Assembly (NCBI RefSeq): GCF_003194085.1
Contig: NZ_CP023994.1
Location: 434,001-498,000, forward strand
DNA length: 64,000 nucleotides
Reading direction: 5' to 3'
Source: Aurantimicrobium photophilum
Lineage (GTDB): Bacteria > Actinomycetota > Actinomycetes > Actinomycetales > Microbacteriaceae
Shown here: positions 1 to 8,982 of the stretch, one piece after another
Numbering within the stretch: position 1 is the stretch's first letter
Layout of the letters: each line of letters opens with the position of its first letter
Translations under genes and position numbers: made by a program
The notes under the pieces: generated by a model
The model's input: the letters and a program-made list of their open reading frames with translations, nothing else
Databases searched by the model: none
What the model was told of the DNA's origin: nothing

Positions 1-1
1 T

Positions 2-1390
2 TCTGAGGGTGCAGCTGAGGGCGACAACGCCGAAGGTGATCGCCCCAGCCGTAACCGCAACCGCAACCGCAACCGTCGCGACCGTAACGATCGCACCGAA
101 GGCGACAATGGAAGCCGTAACAACGGCCCCGAGTCCGAAGGCGAAGAGCGCTTCGACCGTAATGACCGCAACAACCGCAACAACCGTCAGCGTGACCGCC
201 GTCGCGGTGGCCGGATGGGTGACGAAGTTGAACCAGAAATTCTTGAAGACGACGTCCTGATTCCTATCGCAGGTATCTTGGACGTTCTCGACAACTACGC
301 CTTCGTGCGCACTTCCGGCTACCTTCCCGGAAACAACGACGTCTATGTCTCGCTCGGCCAAGTTAAGAAGTACAACCTGCGCAAGGGTGACGCTGTCATT
401 GGTTCTATCAAGCAGCCACGCGATGGTGAGGGCTTCGGCCGTCAGAAGTACAACGCACTGGTCAAGATTGACTCCATCAATGGTCAGACCATTGAAGAAG
501 CAGCAACCCGCGTCGACTTCCAGTCCTTGACTCCTCTCTACCCACAGGAGCGTCTGCGTCTAGAGACCGAGTCCTCCAAGATCACTGGTCGCATCATTGA
601 CCTGGTTTCGCCCATTGGTAAGGGTCAGCGTGGTCTGATTGTTGCACCGCCCAAGGCTGGCAAGACCATCGTCATGCAGCAGATTGCGAACGCCATTGCC
701 CAGAACAACCCTGAGGTTCACCTCATGGTTGTTCTCGTCGACGAGCGTCCCGAAGAAGTGACCGACATGGAGCGCACCGTCAAGGGTGAAGTTATTGCTT
801 CCACATTTGACCGCCCTGCAGAAGATCACACCATGGTGGCAGAGCTCGCTATCGAGCGCGCAAAGCGCCTCGTCGAGCTCGGCCAGGATGTTGTTGTTCT
901 CCTCGACTCCATCACTCGCCTCGGACGCGCATACAACCTGGCAGCGCCTGCTTCCGGTCGTATTCTCTCCGGTGGTGTTGATGCAGCTGCGCTTTACCCA
1001 CCCAAGAAGTTCTTTGGTGCCGCTCGCAACATTGAGAACGGTGGCTCACTGACCATCATCGCTTCGGCACTGGTTGAGACCGGTTCGAAGATGGATGAAG
1101 TCATCTTCGAAGAGTTCAAGGGGACCGGAAACATGGAGCTTCGCCTGTCGCGTTCACTCGCAGACAAGCGCATCTTCCCTGCTGTTGACGTCAACGCGTC
1201 GGGTACTCGCCGCGAAGAAATGTTGATGGGGCCTGACGAAGTCAAGGTCACTTGGAAGCTTCGCCGCGCTCTTGCTGGTCTTGACCAGCAGCAGGCGCTG
1301 GAAAGTGTTGTGGGCAAGCTCAAGGAGACTGCAACCAACGTTGAGTTCCTCATGTTGATGCAGAAGTCCAACGCTTCCAAGGAGGACTAA
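2..1390 (+). CDS. rho: Transcription termination factor Rho (5' end missing)
   Basis: Rho is a hexameric RNA-dependent ATPase that unwinds RNA to end transcription. The reading frame is open from base 2, so the gene begins upstream of the window; 462 residues are visible. The first 70 or so are a low-complexity, Asn/Arg-rich stretch (RNRNRNRR and similar), as expected of the long insert in actinobacterial Rho. The RNA-binding OSB domain follows, then the RecA-like ATPase with Walker A (PPKAGKT, bases about 647-667), Walker B (VVVLLDS) and the Q/R loops. The ATG at 215 lies inside the protein and is not the true start. The stop is 3 nt before prfA, so the two are probably cotranscribed. Identification is firm from sequence alone. 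Confidence 0.97.
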   Translation, partial: SEGAAEGDNAEGDRPSRNRNRNRNRRDRNDRTEGDNGSRNNGPESEGEERFDRNDRNNRNNRQRDRRRGGRMGDEVEPEILEDDVLIPIAGILDVLDNYAFVRTSGYLPGNNDVYVSLGQVKKYNLRKGDAVIGSIKQPRDGEGFGRQKYNALVKIDSINGQTIEEAATRVDFQSLTPLYPQERLRLETESSKITGRIIDLVSPIGKGQRGLIVAPPKAGKTIVMQQIANAIAQNNPEVHLMVVLVDERPEEVTDMERTVKGEVIASTFDRPAEDHTMVAELAIERAKRLVELGQDVVVLLDSITRLGRAYNLAAPASGRILSGGVDAAALYPPKKFFGAARNIENGGSLTIIASALVETGSKMDEVIFEEFKGTGNMELRLSRSLADKRIFPAVDVNASGTRREEMLMGPDEVKVTWKLRRALAGLDQQQALESVVGKLKETATNVEFLMLMQKSNASKED

Positions 1391-1393
1391 CCC

Positions 1394-2473
1394 GTGCTTT
1401 CTTCTGTACAAGGCCTTCTCGCCGAGTACGAAGAGCTGCAGGTTCAGCTCTCCGACCCGGCCGTGCACGCTGACGCTGCACGCTCGAAGAAGCTCAACCG
1501 CCGTTATGCCGAACTCAGCCAGATCAAGACTGCATATGAGCAGTTGAACGCTCTGGAAGAGGACTTGGCTGCAGCTAAGGAACTTGCTAAGGAAGACGAA
1601 GCATTCGCTGCTGAGATTCCCGCACTCGAGGAAGCAATTCCAGGAGCTCAGGAGAAGCTGCGCCGTTTACTCATTCCTCGTGACCCCGATGATGGCCGTG
1701 ACGTGATCATGGAAATCAAGGGTGGTGAAGGTGGCGCTGAAAGCCAGCTCTTCGTAGCTGACCTTCTGCGTATGTATCTCCACTACGCCGAGTCCAAGGG
1801 CTGGAAGACAGAAGTTCTGGATAAGACCGAGTCCGACCTTGGTGGCTACAAGGACGTTCAAGTTGCCATCAAGGGCAACTCGAACGACCCAGCACAGGGT
1901 GTCTGGGCTCACCTGAAATATGAAGGTGGTGTGCACCGCGTTCAGCGCGTTCCCGCAACCGAGTCTCAGGGCCGTATTCACACCTCTGCTGCCGGTGTCC
2001 TCGTTTTCCCGGAAGTGGATGAGCCTGAAGAAGTACAGATTAATCAGAACGACCTCAAGATCGATGTCTATCGCTCGAGTGGTCCTGGTGGACAGTCTGT
2101 GAACACTACTGACTCTGCCGTACGTATTACCCACCTTCCCACGGGAATTGTGGTTTCGATGCAGAACGAGAAGAGCCAGCTTCAGAACCGTGAAGCCGGT
2201 ATGCGCGTGCTCCGCGCGCGCATCCTTGCTCGCCAGCAGGAAGAAGCAATGGCGGAAGCCAGTGCGGCACGTAAAGAACAGATCCGCACCGTGGACCGTT
2301 CAGAGCGTATTCGTACTTACAACTTCCCTGAGAACCGCATTGCTGACCACCGCACGGGTTACAAGTCTTATGACTTAGACCGCGTGATGGATGGCGCTCT
2401 CGAGCCAGTGGTTCAGTCCTGCATTAGTGCTGACGAAGAATCACGTTTGGCAGCTTTGGGCGACCAAAACTAG
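1394..2473 (+). CDS. prfA: Peptide chain release factor 1
   Basis: RF1 reads UAA and UAG stop codons and triggers hydrolysis of peptidyl-tRNA. The 359 residues match the usual length. The anticodon-like PAT tripeptide is at 187-189 and the catalytic GGQ at 232-234 ([10 protein letters not shown]), whose Gln is the target of PrmC methylation. The start is GTG, 3 nt after the rho stop. In related genomes prmC follows directly; here six other genes lie between (prmC is at 8983), so the enzyme that modifies this protein is no longer adjacent. Confidence 0.97.
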   Translation: MLSSVQGLLAEYEELQVQLSDPAVHADAARSKKLNRRYAELSQIKTAYEQLNALEEDLAAAKELAKEDEAFAAEIPALEEAIPGAQEKLRRLLIPRDPDDGRDVIMEIKGGEGGAESQLFVADLLRMYLHYAESKGWKTEVLDKTESDLGGYKDVQVAIKGNSNDPAQGVWAHLKYEGGVHRVQRVPATESQGRIHTSAAGVLVFPEVDEPEEVQINQNDLKIDVYRSSGPGGQSVNTTDSAVRITHLPTGIVVSMQNEKSQLQNREAGMRVLRARILARQQEEAMAEASAARKEQIRTVDRSERIRTYNFPENRIADHRTGYKSYDLDRVMDGALEPVVQSCISADEESRLAALGDQN

Positions 2474-2481
2474 TTCAGAAC

Positions 2482-2487
2482 TAGACT
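2482..2487 (+). promoter_or_regulatory. -10 box TAGACT for a probably leaderless wecE transcript
   Basis: TAGACT ends exactly 6 nt before the ATG at 2494, so transcription would start at or beside the start codon. No Shine-Dalgarno sequence is present. The same spacing recurs at many genes in this window. Confidence 0.6.
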
Positions 2488-2493
2488 CAAAGC

Positions 2494-3642
2494 ATGTCTG
2501 CAAACGATGCATTGGCACCGATTCTTTTCTCGGTGCCCTTTCGTGCGCCTGCTGCACCAGACAATTTGGCCGCAGTAATTGCGTCAGACCATGTCCATGG
2601 TGACGGCCCCTTCACGAAGTCTGCGTCAGCAAAGTTGGTGGAACTTACGGGTTCTCCAACTGTCCTGCTCACCACTTCTGGAACAGCTGCGCTTGAGATG
2701 GCAGTTCGTCTATTGGGTATCGGTGAAGGTGACGAGGTAATCGTCCCCAGCTTTACCTTCTCTTCGGGCGCGGCATCTATCGTTGCTGCCGGGGGAGTGC
2801 CCGTCTTCGTCGATATCGAAGGCGACAGTGGAAACGTTGACCCCGTCGAGGTTGAAAAGGCAATTACGTCTAAGACAAAAGCCATCTCCGTCATGCACTA
2901 CGGCGGAGCGCCTGTGGATATGGACGCCATCATGGCGATCTCTCGCAAGCACAACATCCCCGTGATTGAAGACAATGCTCACGGACTAGCTGTGAATTCT
3001 CGATACGGTGCTCTCGGAACCATTGGTTCTGTTGCTATACAGAGTTTCCACGACACCAAGAACATTCACTGTGGTGAAGGTGGAGCGGTTCTGATCAATG
3101 ATCCAGCACTCGTTGAAGCTGCTGAAATCATGCGAGAAAAGGGAACCAACCGTTCTAAGTTTTTGCGTGGTCAAGTCGACAAATACACCTGGGTGGATTG
3201 GGGATCTAGCTATCTTCCTTCAGAGCTGAACGCAGCAGTGTTAGATGCTCAACTAGATGCTTTTGAAGGCATTCAGGAACGACGTTTTGAGATTTGGAAC
3301 ACCTATTCCGAAGCTTTGACCGATTGGGCAAAGTCTTTAGGCGGTGCAGTCATGTCTCCCATAAATGGGGAACATGCTGCTCACGTGTTCTATGTCTTGA
3401 TGCCTGATCAAGACACCAGAGATGCACTTCTTGAATACCTCCGAAGCAATGGAGTTATTGGTACCTTCCACTACGTGCCACTTCATTCCAGCCCCGCTGG
3501 CAACAAGTATGGTCGAACTGTAGGTTCTCTCGCTAAGACAGACTCCTTTGCAGGGCGTCTTGCTCGGTTGCCTCTCTGGCCAGGAATGACGGATGCTCAG
3601 ATTGCCTACGTCATTGACACCGTGAAGGCTTTCCAGAAGTAA
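2494..3642 (+). CDS. wecE: dTDP-4-amino-4,6-dideoxygalactose transaminase (WecE/RffA type)
   Basis: This is a PLP-dependent sugar aminotransferase of the DegT/DnrJ/EryC1 family, 382 residues. It should transfer an amino group from glutamate to dTDP-4-keto-6-deoxyglucose, giving dTDP-4-amino-4,6-dideoxygalactose for a cell-surface glycan. The Schiff-base lysine is K189 in SFHDTKNIHCGEGGA. The stretch EKGTNRSKFLRGQVDKYTW is near-diagnostic of WecE/RffA rather than other DegT enzymes. The stop codon overlaps the start of the next glycosyltransferase (TAATG), so the three sugar genes form one operon. No dTDP-glucose synthase or dehydratase gene is nearby; the donor must come from elsewhere in the genome. 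Confidence 0.88.
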   Translation: MSANDALAPILFSVPFRAPAAPDNLAAVIASDHVHGDGPFTKSASAKLVELTGSPTVLLTTSGTAALEMAVRLLGIGEGDEVIVPSFTFSSGAASIVAAGGVPVFVDIEGDSGNVDPVEVEKAITSKTKAISVMHYGGAPVDMDAIMAISRKHNIPVIEDNAHGLAVNSRYGALGTIGSVAIQSFHDTKNIHCGEGGAVLINDPALVEAAEIMREKGTNRSKFLRGQVDKYTWVDWGSSYLPSELNAAVLDAQLDAFEGIQERRFEIWNTYSEALTDWAKSLGGAVMSPINGEHAAHVFYVLMPDQDTRDALLEYLRSNGVIGTFHYVPLHSSPAGNKYGRTVGSLAKTDSFAGRLARLPLWPGMTDAQIAYVIDTVKAFQK

Positions 3643-4889
3643 TGTCCGTTCTCAAACGTGCCTCTGACATGCTCAAATATGAGGGCGTGAAGTCCACTGC
3701 GTGGCGCGGAGCAAAGTGGTTGACCTCACGGTCAAACCCTTTCGAAGAAGTACCCCTAGCAACAGTGTTCAAGCAAGATGTCTTGGCTGTTGACTGGACA
3801 CAAGACCGAGACTTCAAAGCGGAAAAGCCTGTCAAGCCTGGCGGGAAGCCTCAGATTGCGTGGGTTATCTCACCTCCGGGAAGATCCAGTGGTGGTCACC
3901 AGAACGCATACTTGTTTATGGAATTCCTGGAAAAAGCCGGCTATGAAATCACCATCTTTCTCTATTCGGCAGGCGCCTATCCCAAGGTGAGTGTTGAGGG
4001 TGTGAAGCACATGCTTTCCACCAACTCGGGTTACCCCCAGCTCAATGCTGAATACCAGATGTATGACCCTGAAACGGGTCTGACCGGTGATTTTGATGTC
4101 ATTGTTGCGACAGACTGGGCAACTGCATATGCGGCATGGCGCTACGAGCGCAATATCCCCAGGATCTACTGGGTTCTCGACTTTGAACCCTATTTCTTTC
4201 CTGCAGGTCCTGACTACGTTGTGGCAGAGAACTCATACCGTCTCGGGTACCACGGAATCACGATCGGTTCGTGGCTTGCCGCGAAGCTCAAGCGTGATTA
4301 CGGCATGCCCACAGACTTCTACGAATACTCCGTAGATGCATCTCGCTACACCCGGACCAACGACGCTGCTCGCAATGAAATCTTGTTCTATGCCCGCCCT
4401 ACGACACCTCGTCGTGGCACCGAGTTTGGACTCCTTGTTCTTGAAGAAGTCCACCGCAGACGTCCTGACATCTCCATCAACATCGCAGGGTGGGACATGT
4501 CCAAAGCGGGAATTGAATTCCCGTTTGTGAACCACGGAACTCTTCAGGTTTCTCAGCTCCCAGAGCTCTATAACCGCTGTGGTGCTGCGCTTGTTCTTTC
4601 GCTGACCTGCATGTCTTTGCTTCCTTTGGAAGTCATGGCTTGTGGTGTTGTTCCGGTGGTCAACGATGGTGAAAACACACGCATGACCTTGCGTGATGAT
4701 CCACGTATTGAGTTCGTGCCTATGTCTCCCGCACTCATGGCTGATCGCATCATTGCGGCTTTGGATCGCCCAGATCAGGTTGAGTATTCGCGTTCCTTGG
4801 CTAAGTCTGCTGAAGGTGGTTCCTGGAACAATGCAGGCGCACACGTCGTGGCCACCTTTGACAAGATCATCAAGCGCAAGAAGAAGTAA
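3642..4889 (+). CDS. WsaF-like rhamnosyl/glycosyltransferase
   Basis: A 415-residue glycosyltransferase resembling WsaF, the Geobacillus S-layer glycan beta-1,2-rhamnosyltransferase (GT4-like, GT-B fold). Family landmarks are the early PPGRSSGGHQNAYLFMEFL, the central WVLDFEPYFFPAGPDYVVAE, and HGITIGSWLAAKL. A C-terminal nucleotide-binding domain carries LSLTCMSLLPLEVMACG followed by VVNDGEN. It probably adds a sugar to a surface polysaccharide on the cytoplasmic face. It starts at an ATG overlapping the wecE stop by one base and ends in the same arrangement with the next gene, so it is translationally coupled on both sides. Acceptor and donor cannot be read from sequence. Confidence 0.8.
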   Translation: MSVLKRASDMLKYEGVKSTAWRGAKWLTSRSNPFEEVPLATVFKQDVLAVDWTQDRDFKAEKPVKPGGKPQIAWVISPPGRSSGGHQNAYLFMEFLEKAGYEITIFLYSAGAYPKVSVEGVKHMLSTNSGYPQLNAEYQMYDPETGLTGDFDVIVATDWATAYAAWRYERNIPRIYWVLDFEPYFFPAGPDYVVAENSYRLGYHGITIGSWLAAKLKRDYGMPTDFYEYSVDASRYTRTNDAARNEILFYARPTTPRRGTEFGLLVLEEVHRRRPDISINIAGWDMSKAGIEFPFVNHGTLQVSQLPELYNRCGAALVLSLTCMSLLPLEVMACGVVPVVNDGENTRMTLRDDPRIEFVPMSPALMADRIIAALDRPDQVEYSRSLAKSAEGGSWNNAGAHVVATFDKIIKRKKK

Positions 4890-5884
4890 TGCCCCTCGTT
4901 ACTCCAGAGAGTAAGAAGACGGTTGATGCAACCGTCTTCATTCCTACTTTCAATGGTGAGAAGTATCTAGACCGTTTGCTTCATGCTGTCGAATCTCAAG
5001 ACTTCGCAGGCAACTTTGAAATTCTCATCATTGACTCTGGTTCAAGCGATGCCACCCTCGACATTATCGGCACCCACCCAGCCGTGCGCTTGGTGGAGAT
5101 TCCAGGTTCAGAGTTTGGCCACGGGAAGACACGTAACCTAGCTGCGAGGCTTGCTCGTGGCACCTACATCGCCTATCTCAGCCACGACGCTATTCCTACA
5201 GATTCCAACTGGCTCACTAACATCACAGCACCACTGGACTCTGCAGGTCTGAACTGTGTGGGGGTTGTGGGAAAGCACATTGCCCGGGCTAACTGCTCAC
5301 CACTATTGAAGTATGAAATAGATGGCGTATTCAGAGCCTGCGGACCTGACGGAGAAACCACCGTCATTGATGGCGCACTCTCGAAGACGCATGAACTTTC
5401 TCCGGGAGAGTTGTTCTACTCTGATGTGAACTCCGCAACCAGACGCGACTTCTTACTCAACACAATTGCCTACCGTGACGTGAACTACAGCGAAGACATG
5501 GCTTTCGCGAGAGATCTCTTAGAAGCTGGCTACCGCAAAGCTTATGTAGCCACGGCTGTGGTGGAGCATTCCAACGACGTCACCTTAAGTGAATACGGCA
5601 AACGTATCTTTGATGAGAACCTAGGTATGCGTCGTGTGGGCGAAGGTCGACAGTCTTTGTCGTGGGCCCAAGCCAAGCTTCGCGCCGTGCGAGATGTACT
5701 TGTCTGCTGGGGCAAGATTCTGCGAGATGGCGACTACAGCATCTGGGCCAAGACGCTTTGGATGTTTGTGAACCCCGCCTATGCATGGACAAAGTGGGTC
5801 AACATTCACCGAGCACTCAATGTCTCGCTGGATGACGGTAAGAAGATTGCGAAGTATTCATTGGAAGTTTCACGAGCGAAATAA
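4889..5884 (+). CDS. Family 2 glycosyltransferase, rhamnosyltransferase-like
   Basis: A 331-residue GT2 (GT-A fold) enzyme. The N-terminus has the nucleotide-binding pattern VFIPTFNGEKYLDRLL, then LIIDSGSSDAT. The acidic donor/metal site region reads AYLSHDAIPTD, where most GT2 members have DxD or DDD. A later YSEDMAFARDLL supplies the usual catalytic-base region. It resembles rhamnosyltransferases of polysaccharide clusters. The ATG overlaps the stop of the upstream WsaF-like gene by one base, so it is the third gene of the operon. The C-terminal 80 residues are rich in aromatic residues and may contact the membrane. Confidence 0.78.
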   Translation: MPLVTPESKKTVDATVFIPTFNGEKYLDRLLHAVESQDFAGNFEILIIDSGSSDATLDIIGTHPAVRLVEIPGSEFGHGKTRNLAARLARGTYIAYLSHDAIPTDSNWLTNITAPLDSAGLNCVGVVGKHIARANCSPLLKYEIDGVFRACGPDGETTVIDGALSKTHELSPGELFYSDVNSATRRDFLLNTIAYRDVNYSEDMAFARDLLEAGYRKAYVATAVVEHSNDVTLSEYGKRIFDENLGMRRVGEGRQSLSWAQAKLRAVRDVLVCWGKILRDGDYSIWAKTLWMFVNPAYAWTKWVNIHRALNVSLDDGKKIAKYSLEVSRAK

Positions 5885-5907
5885 TCCACGGAAGCTTAAA
5901 TGAGCAA

Positions 5908-5938
5908 TCCCTCACTGCCGCAGCATATTCGTGAGGGA
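5908..5938 (+). terminator. Inverted repeat after the sugar operon, possible terminator
   Basis: TCCCTCAC at 5908-5915 pairs perfectly with GTGAGGGA at 5931-5938 around a 15-nt loop, 24 nt after the stop. There is no T-run, so it may only stabilise the 3' end. Confidence 0.4.
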
Positions 5939-6019
5939 CCAAGTCGACTGTCGGATTTCTCAGAGAATCAAACTCTTGCTGTTTATTATTTTACCTGCAT
6001 GTAGAGCTTTTAGAACTTT

Positions 6020-6604
6020 TTAAATAAACATGGCGGGATCTACCCACGCACGACCGTTGTCCTCTACTACGTCACCTGGCACCGCTACCTTGCCGTTACG
6101 TGGGCGGGCAATACCTGGAATGCCTACGACCTGTGAGTCTGCAGGAACGTCCTTCACCACAACTGCATTGGCGCCAATTGCGCTGTTGTGACCAACGATG
6201 AGGGGGCCAAGTACCTTGGCGCCTGCGCCAATAGTGACATTGTTCTCGATGGTGGGATGGCGCTTTCCGTGCTCGAGCGAACGCCCACCAAGTGTGACGC
6301 CGTGATAGATCATCACGTCGTCACCGATTTCTGCAGTTTCACCGATGACAACACCCATGCCGTGGTCAATAAAGAATCGGCGGCCGATGGTCGCTCCAGG
6401 GTGAATCTCAATACCGGTCCAGAACCTGATCCATTGAGACCCCACGCGAGCAATGAACTTGAACCCATGAGTCCAGAGCCAGTGGTGCCAGCGGTGAGCC
6501 CAGACAGCGTGAAGACCAGAGGCAACAACCCAGGTCTCAAACGACGAGCGAGCAGCTGGGTCGTGTGAGCGCGCATTGGCGATGTCTTCACGGATATTGA
6601 GCAT
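6020..6604 (-). CDS. cysE: Serine O-acetyltransferase
   Basis: It acetylates L-serine with acetyl-CoA to O-acetylserine, the carbon acceptor for sulfide in cysteine synthesis. The 194 residues are of the short bacterial (EpsC-like) class. A helical N-terminus is followed by left-handed beta-helix hexapeptide repeats. The signature is [19 protein letters not shown] then [23 protein letters not shown], including the catalytic His-Asp region. Its partner cysK lies 1.3 kb upstream on the same strand, with an AAA ATPase gene between them; the two are usually adjacent. The ATPase stop is 32 nt before this start, so cysE may now be read from the ATPase promoter. Confidence 0.95.
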   Translation of the reverse strand: MLNIREDIANARSHDPAARSSFETWVVASGLHAVWAHRWHHWLWTHGFKFIARVGSQWIRFWTGIEIHPGATIGRRFFIDHGMGVVIGETAEIGDDVMIYHGVTLGGRSLEHGKRHPTIENNVTIGAGAKVLGPLIVGHNSAIGANAVVVKDVPADSQVVGIPGIARPRNGKVAVPGDVVEDNGRAWVDPAMFI

Positions 6605-6636
6605 AAGACTTACAAGGCTATCTAAGTTCTAAAAAA

Positions 6637-7821
6637 CTATTCGTCAGTTTGTCGATTGATGAACTCAACCATTCCAGGAACGGTAAATGCTACGACCCCA
6701 TGTTCGGGGGCGTAGATTATGCCTTTTGAAATCAAATTTGCCCTAGCGGGCCCAAGGCTTTCAATCTTTCGCCCCATGCGAGAGGCGACTTCACTAGACA
6801 TAGCTGAATTGTTTCCCTCTGCAGCAACGGCACGGAGATATTCTTTTTCTTTGGTAGTGGCGCGATCCCAGCGGGACCGGAAGAACCCACCGTCTAATTC
6901 CCGTTGTCCAAACTCAACTCCTTGTTGAGCATCTTGGAGAGAAATCGGGTCGGAATCCGCGGCGATCCATGAATCATGTCCAAATTGCTGGATGTAATAG
7001 GGATATCCGCTTGCTGCGTTAATCACATAATCTCGAGCACTGTCTTCCCACCCGATTCCTTCACTAGCAGCAGGTGAGGTGAGCGCTAACCGCGCATCTT
7101 CAAGGGGTAATTCTCGAATTTCATGATAATCAAAAAGCCGTTCTGTATAAGACTTCGCTTCAGAAAACAATCTTGGGAGGCTTGGAAGTCCGGCAACGGC
7201 AGCTAGAAATGCCCAACCTTCTTGCCCAGCGCGATGAGTAACTGCAGCTAGAACAGCGAGTTCTTCTTCCTCCAGGTCTTGAGCTTCATCGACCAATAGT
7301 GTGAAGCCCAAGCCGAGATCTTGCGCTGCGCTGGAGACGTCGTGGACGAGTTTAAACATGTCAGATTCTAAGTTTCCTGAATCCGCACCTCCGCCTGGTT
7401 GATCACTTAGGTCGATACCAAAGCTGAAGTTTCCAGAATTAGGATCGAACGTTGTTTTGAAACTCGCGAGTGTTTTGAAAGCTTTTAGCATTCGTTCTTT
7501 TGCGCCTGGCCTTGCGAAATCTGCAAGAACTTGATGTAGCTCCAGGCTCAGTCTTTCCCGAAGAGTTTGTCCAGCCCCGGCTTCAAATTTAACTACTATC
7601 CATTCGTGTTTCTTTGCTTCTCTGGAAAATTCAGCAAGCAGAACGGTTTTGCCGACACCTCGTAAACCGTATAGGCAAAAAGATCTTGCGTCCCGACCAT
7701 TTTCGATTCGCTGCAGACTAGATTTCCATCTGTCCAGAGTTTGGTCTCTTCCAACAAGTTCAGTCGGCTTTCGACCAGCGCCAGGGGAGTAAGGGTTCGT
7801 TCCATGTTCCATATGTAACAT
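6637..7821 (-). CDS. AAA/Orc1-like ATP-binding protein
   Basis: A 394-residue P-loop ATPase. The N-terminus (NPYSPGAG...VGRD) is typical of a widespread actinobacterial family of stand-alone ATPases related to archaeal Orc1/Cdc6-like and STAND-type proteins. Walker A is GLRGVGKT (52-59) and Walker B LLVDEAQD (175-182). A long lid region follows (YPYYIQQFGHDSW), then a C-terminal winged-helix-like segment ending GVVAFTVPGMVEF. DNA binding is inferred only. The gene looks more AT-rich than its neighbours and sits between cysK and cysE, suggesting acquisition by transfer. Two in-frame ATGs exist (7821 and 7812), neither with a Shine-Dalgarno sequence. Function unknown. Confidence 0.72.
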   Translation of the reverse strand: MLHMEHGTNPYSPGAGRKPTELVGRDQTLDRWKSSLQRIENGRDARSFCLYGLRGVGKTVLLAEFSREAKKHEWIVVKFEAGAGQTLRERLSLELHQVLADFARPGAKERMLKAFKTLASFKTTFDPNSGNFSFGIDLSDQPGGGADSGNLESDMFKLVHDVSSAAQDLGLGFTLLVDEAQDLEEEELAVLAAVTHRAGQEGWAFLAAVAGLPSLPRLFSEAKSYTERLFDYHEIRELPLEDARLALTSPAASEGIGWEDSARDYVINAASGYPYYIQQFGHDSWIAADSDPISLQDAQQGVEFGQRELDGGFFRSRWDRATTKEKEYLRAVAAEGNNSAMSSEVASRMGRKIESLGPARANLISKGIIYAPEHGVVAFTVPGMVEFINRQTDE

Positions 7822-7822
7822 T

Positions 7823-7872
7823 TTATAAGTACTTATAAGAAAAAACTATAAATGCTTATAAATTGTTATAAA
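7823..7872 (-). repeat. Five helically phased TTTATAA-type direct repeats upstream of the ATPase gene
   Basis: On the minus strand five copies of the core YTTATAR occur, at plus positions 7866-7872, 7856-7862, 7846-7852, 7833-7839 and 7823-7829. Copy-to-copy distances are 10, 10, 13 and 10 bp, about one helical turn. The two copies nearest the gene also form a perfect 16-bp palindrome (TTATAAGTACTTATAA, 7823-7838). The array abuts the start codon and probably includes the promoter. It resembles an iteron or autoregulatory operator for the ATPase. Confidence 0.65.
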
Positions 7873-7901
7873 CGGGTTCATGCGTAATCACTATTAACCC
7901 A

Positions 7902-7936
7902 AGAACCCCCGTAAGACTTCGTCAAACGGGGGTTCT
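7902..7936 (-). terminator. Stem-loop terminator of cysK
   Basis: AGAACCCCCGT at 7902-7912 and ACGGGGGTTCT at 7926-7936 form a perfect 11-bp stem with a 13-nt loop, 11 nt past the cysK stop on the minus strand. The T-run after it is weak. It should separate cysK from the ATPase and cysE. Confidence 0.75.
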
Positions 7937-7947
7937 GAATAGAGGGG

Positions 7948-8883
7948 CTAGTCCTTAAAAGGCTCCCACAGTGCGGTGGAGACATAGCGCTCGCCATAGT
8001 CGCAGACGATGGCAACGATGGTCTTGCCCTCGTTTTCGGGACGCTTAGCAACCTCGGTTGCTGCGTAGAAGATAGCTCCGGTGGAGATTCCAGCCAAGAT
8101 GCCTTCTTCTGCAGCCAGACGGCGAGCAAACTCGATCGACTGGTCGAAGTTGACGTCGAATACCTCGTCATAGACGGTGGTGTCGAGGATGGGGGGCACG
8201 AAGTTCGCGCCAATGCCCTGGATCTTGTGAGGGCCAGGAGCGCCACCGTTGAGGATGGGGGACTCTTCAGGCTCAACAGCAATGATCTGAATGTTGGGGT
8301 TGAGTTCCTTGAGGCGCTGACCGGTTCCGGTGATGGTTCCACCAGTTCCCACGCCTGCTATGAAGATGTCTACCTTGCCGTCAGTGTCAGCCCAGACCTC
8401 TTCGGCAGTAGTTGCGCGGTGGATAGCTGGATTAGCAGCGTTCTCAAACTGACGAGCCAGGATTGCACCAGGAGTGTTTGCCACGATCTCTTCTGCGCGA
8501 GAAACAGCACCGCGCATTCCCTCAGAACCGGGGGTGAGGACAACTTCAGCACCGTATGCACGCACAAGAACGCGGCGCTCGATGCTCATGGTCTCGGGCA
8601 TGGTCAAGATGACCTTGTAGCCACGAGCTGCACCTACGAGGGCGAGAGCGATACCGGTGTTACCGGAGGTTCCCTCAACGATGGTTCCACCTGGCTTGAG
8701 CTCACCAGACTTCTCTGCAGCGTCGATGATCGCCTTACCCAGGCGGTCCTTGACGGAGTTGCCGGGGTTGTAGAACTCAAGCTTGGCGTAAACCGTGGCG
8801 CCAGCGCCCTTGGTCAAGCTGTTGATGCGCACCAGCGGGGTGTTGCCAGTGAGCTCTGTGATGTTGTCATACAGACGAGCCAC
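7948..8883 (-). CDS. cysK: Cysteine synthase A (O-acetylserine sulfhydrylase)
   Basis: A 311-residue PLP enzyme that joins O-acetylserine and sulfide to make cysteine. The Schiff-base lysine is K45 in NPGNSVKDR, the substrate loop is EGTSGNTGI, and the PLP phosphate-binding loop is [12 protein letters not shown]. The length is normal for CysK. The start is GTG, divergent from prmC across a 99-bp intergenic region. It ends in its own strong hairpin, so despite the shared pathway it is no longer in one transcript with cysE. Confidence 0.96.
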   Translation of the reverse strand: MARLYDNITELTGNTPLVRINSLTKGAGATVYAKLEFYNPGNSVKDRLGKAIIDAAEKSGELKPGGTIVEGTSGNTGIALALVGAARGYKVILTMPETMSIERRVLVRAYGAEVVLTPGSEGMRGAVSRAEEIVANTPGAILARQFENAANPAIHRATTAEEVWADTDGKVDIFIAGVGTGGTITGTGQRLKELNPNIQIIAVEPEESPILNGGAPGPHKIQGIGANFVPPILDTTVYDEVFDVNFDQSIEFARRLAAEEGILAGISTGAIFYAATEVAKRPENEGKTIVAIVCDYGERYVSTALWEPFKD

Positions 8884-8982
8884 GATGAACCTGTTTCTCT
8901 ACTAAGTGGGTGGTACTAAAGCGTTCTTTGATTATGTGGCACACACGCACCCCCGCATAGTTCTGTTACGTTCAAAGACATT

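Noticed and set aside
6637-7821. A complete defence system around the AAA ATPase
   Set aside because: Only one gene is present; no nuclease, protease or membrane effector partner is adjacent, so a multi-gene system cannot be claimed.
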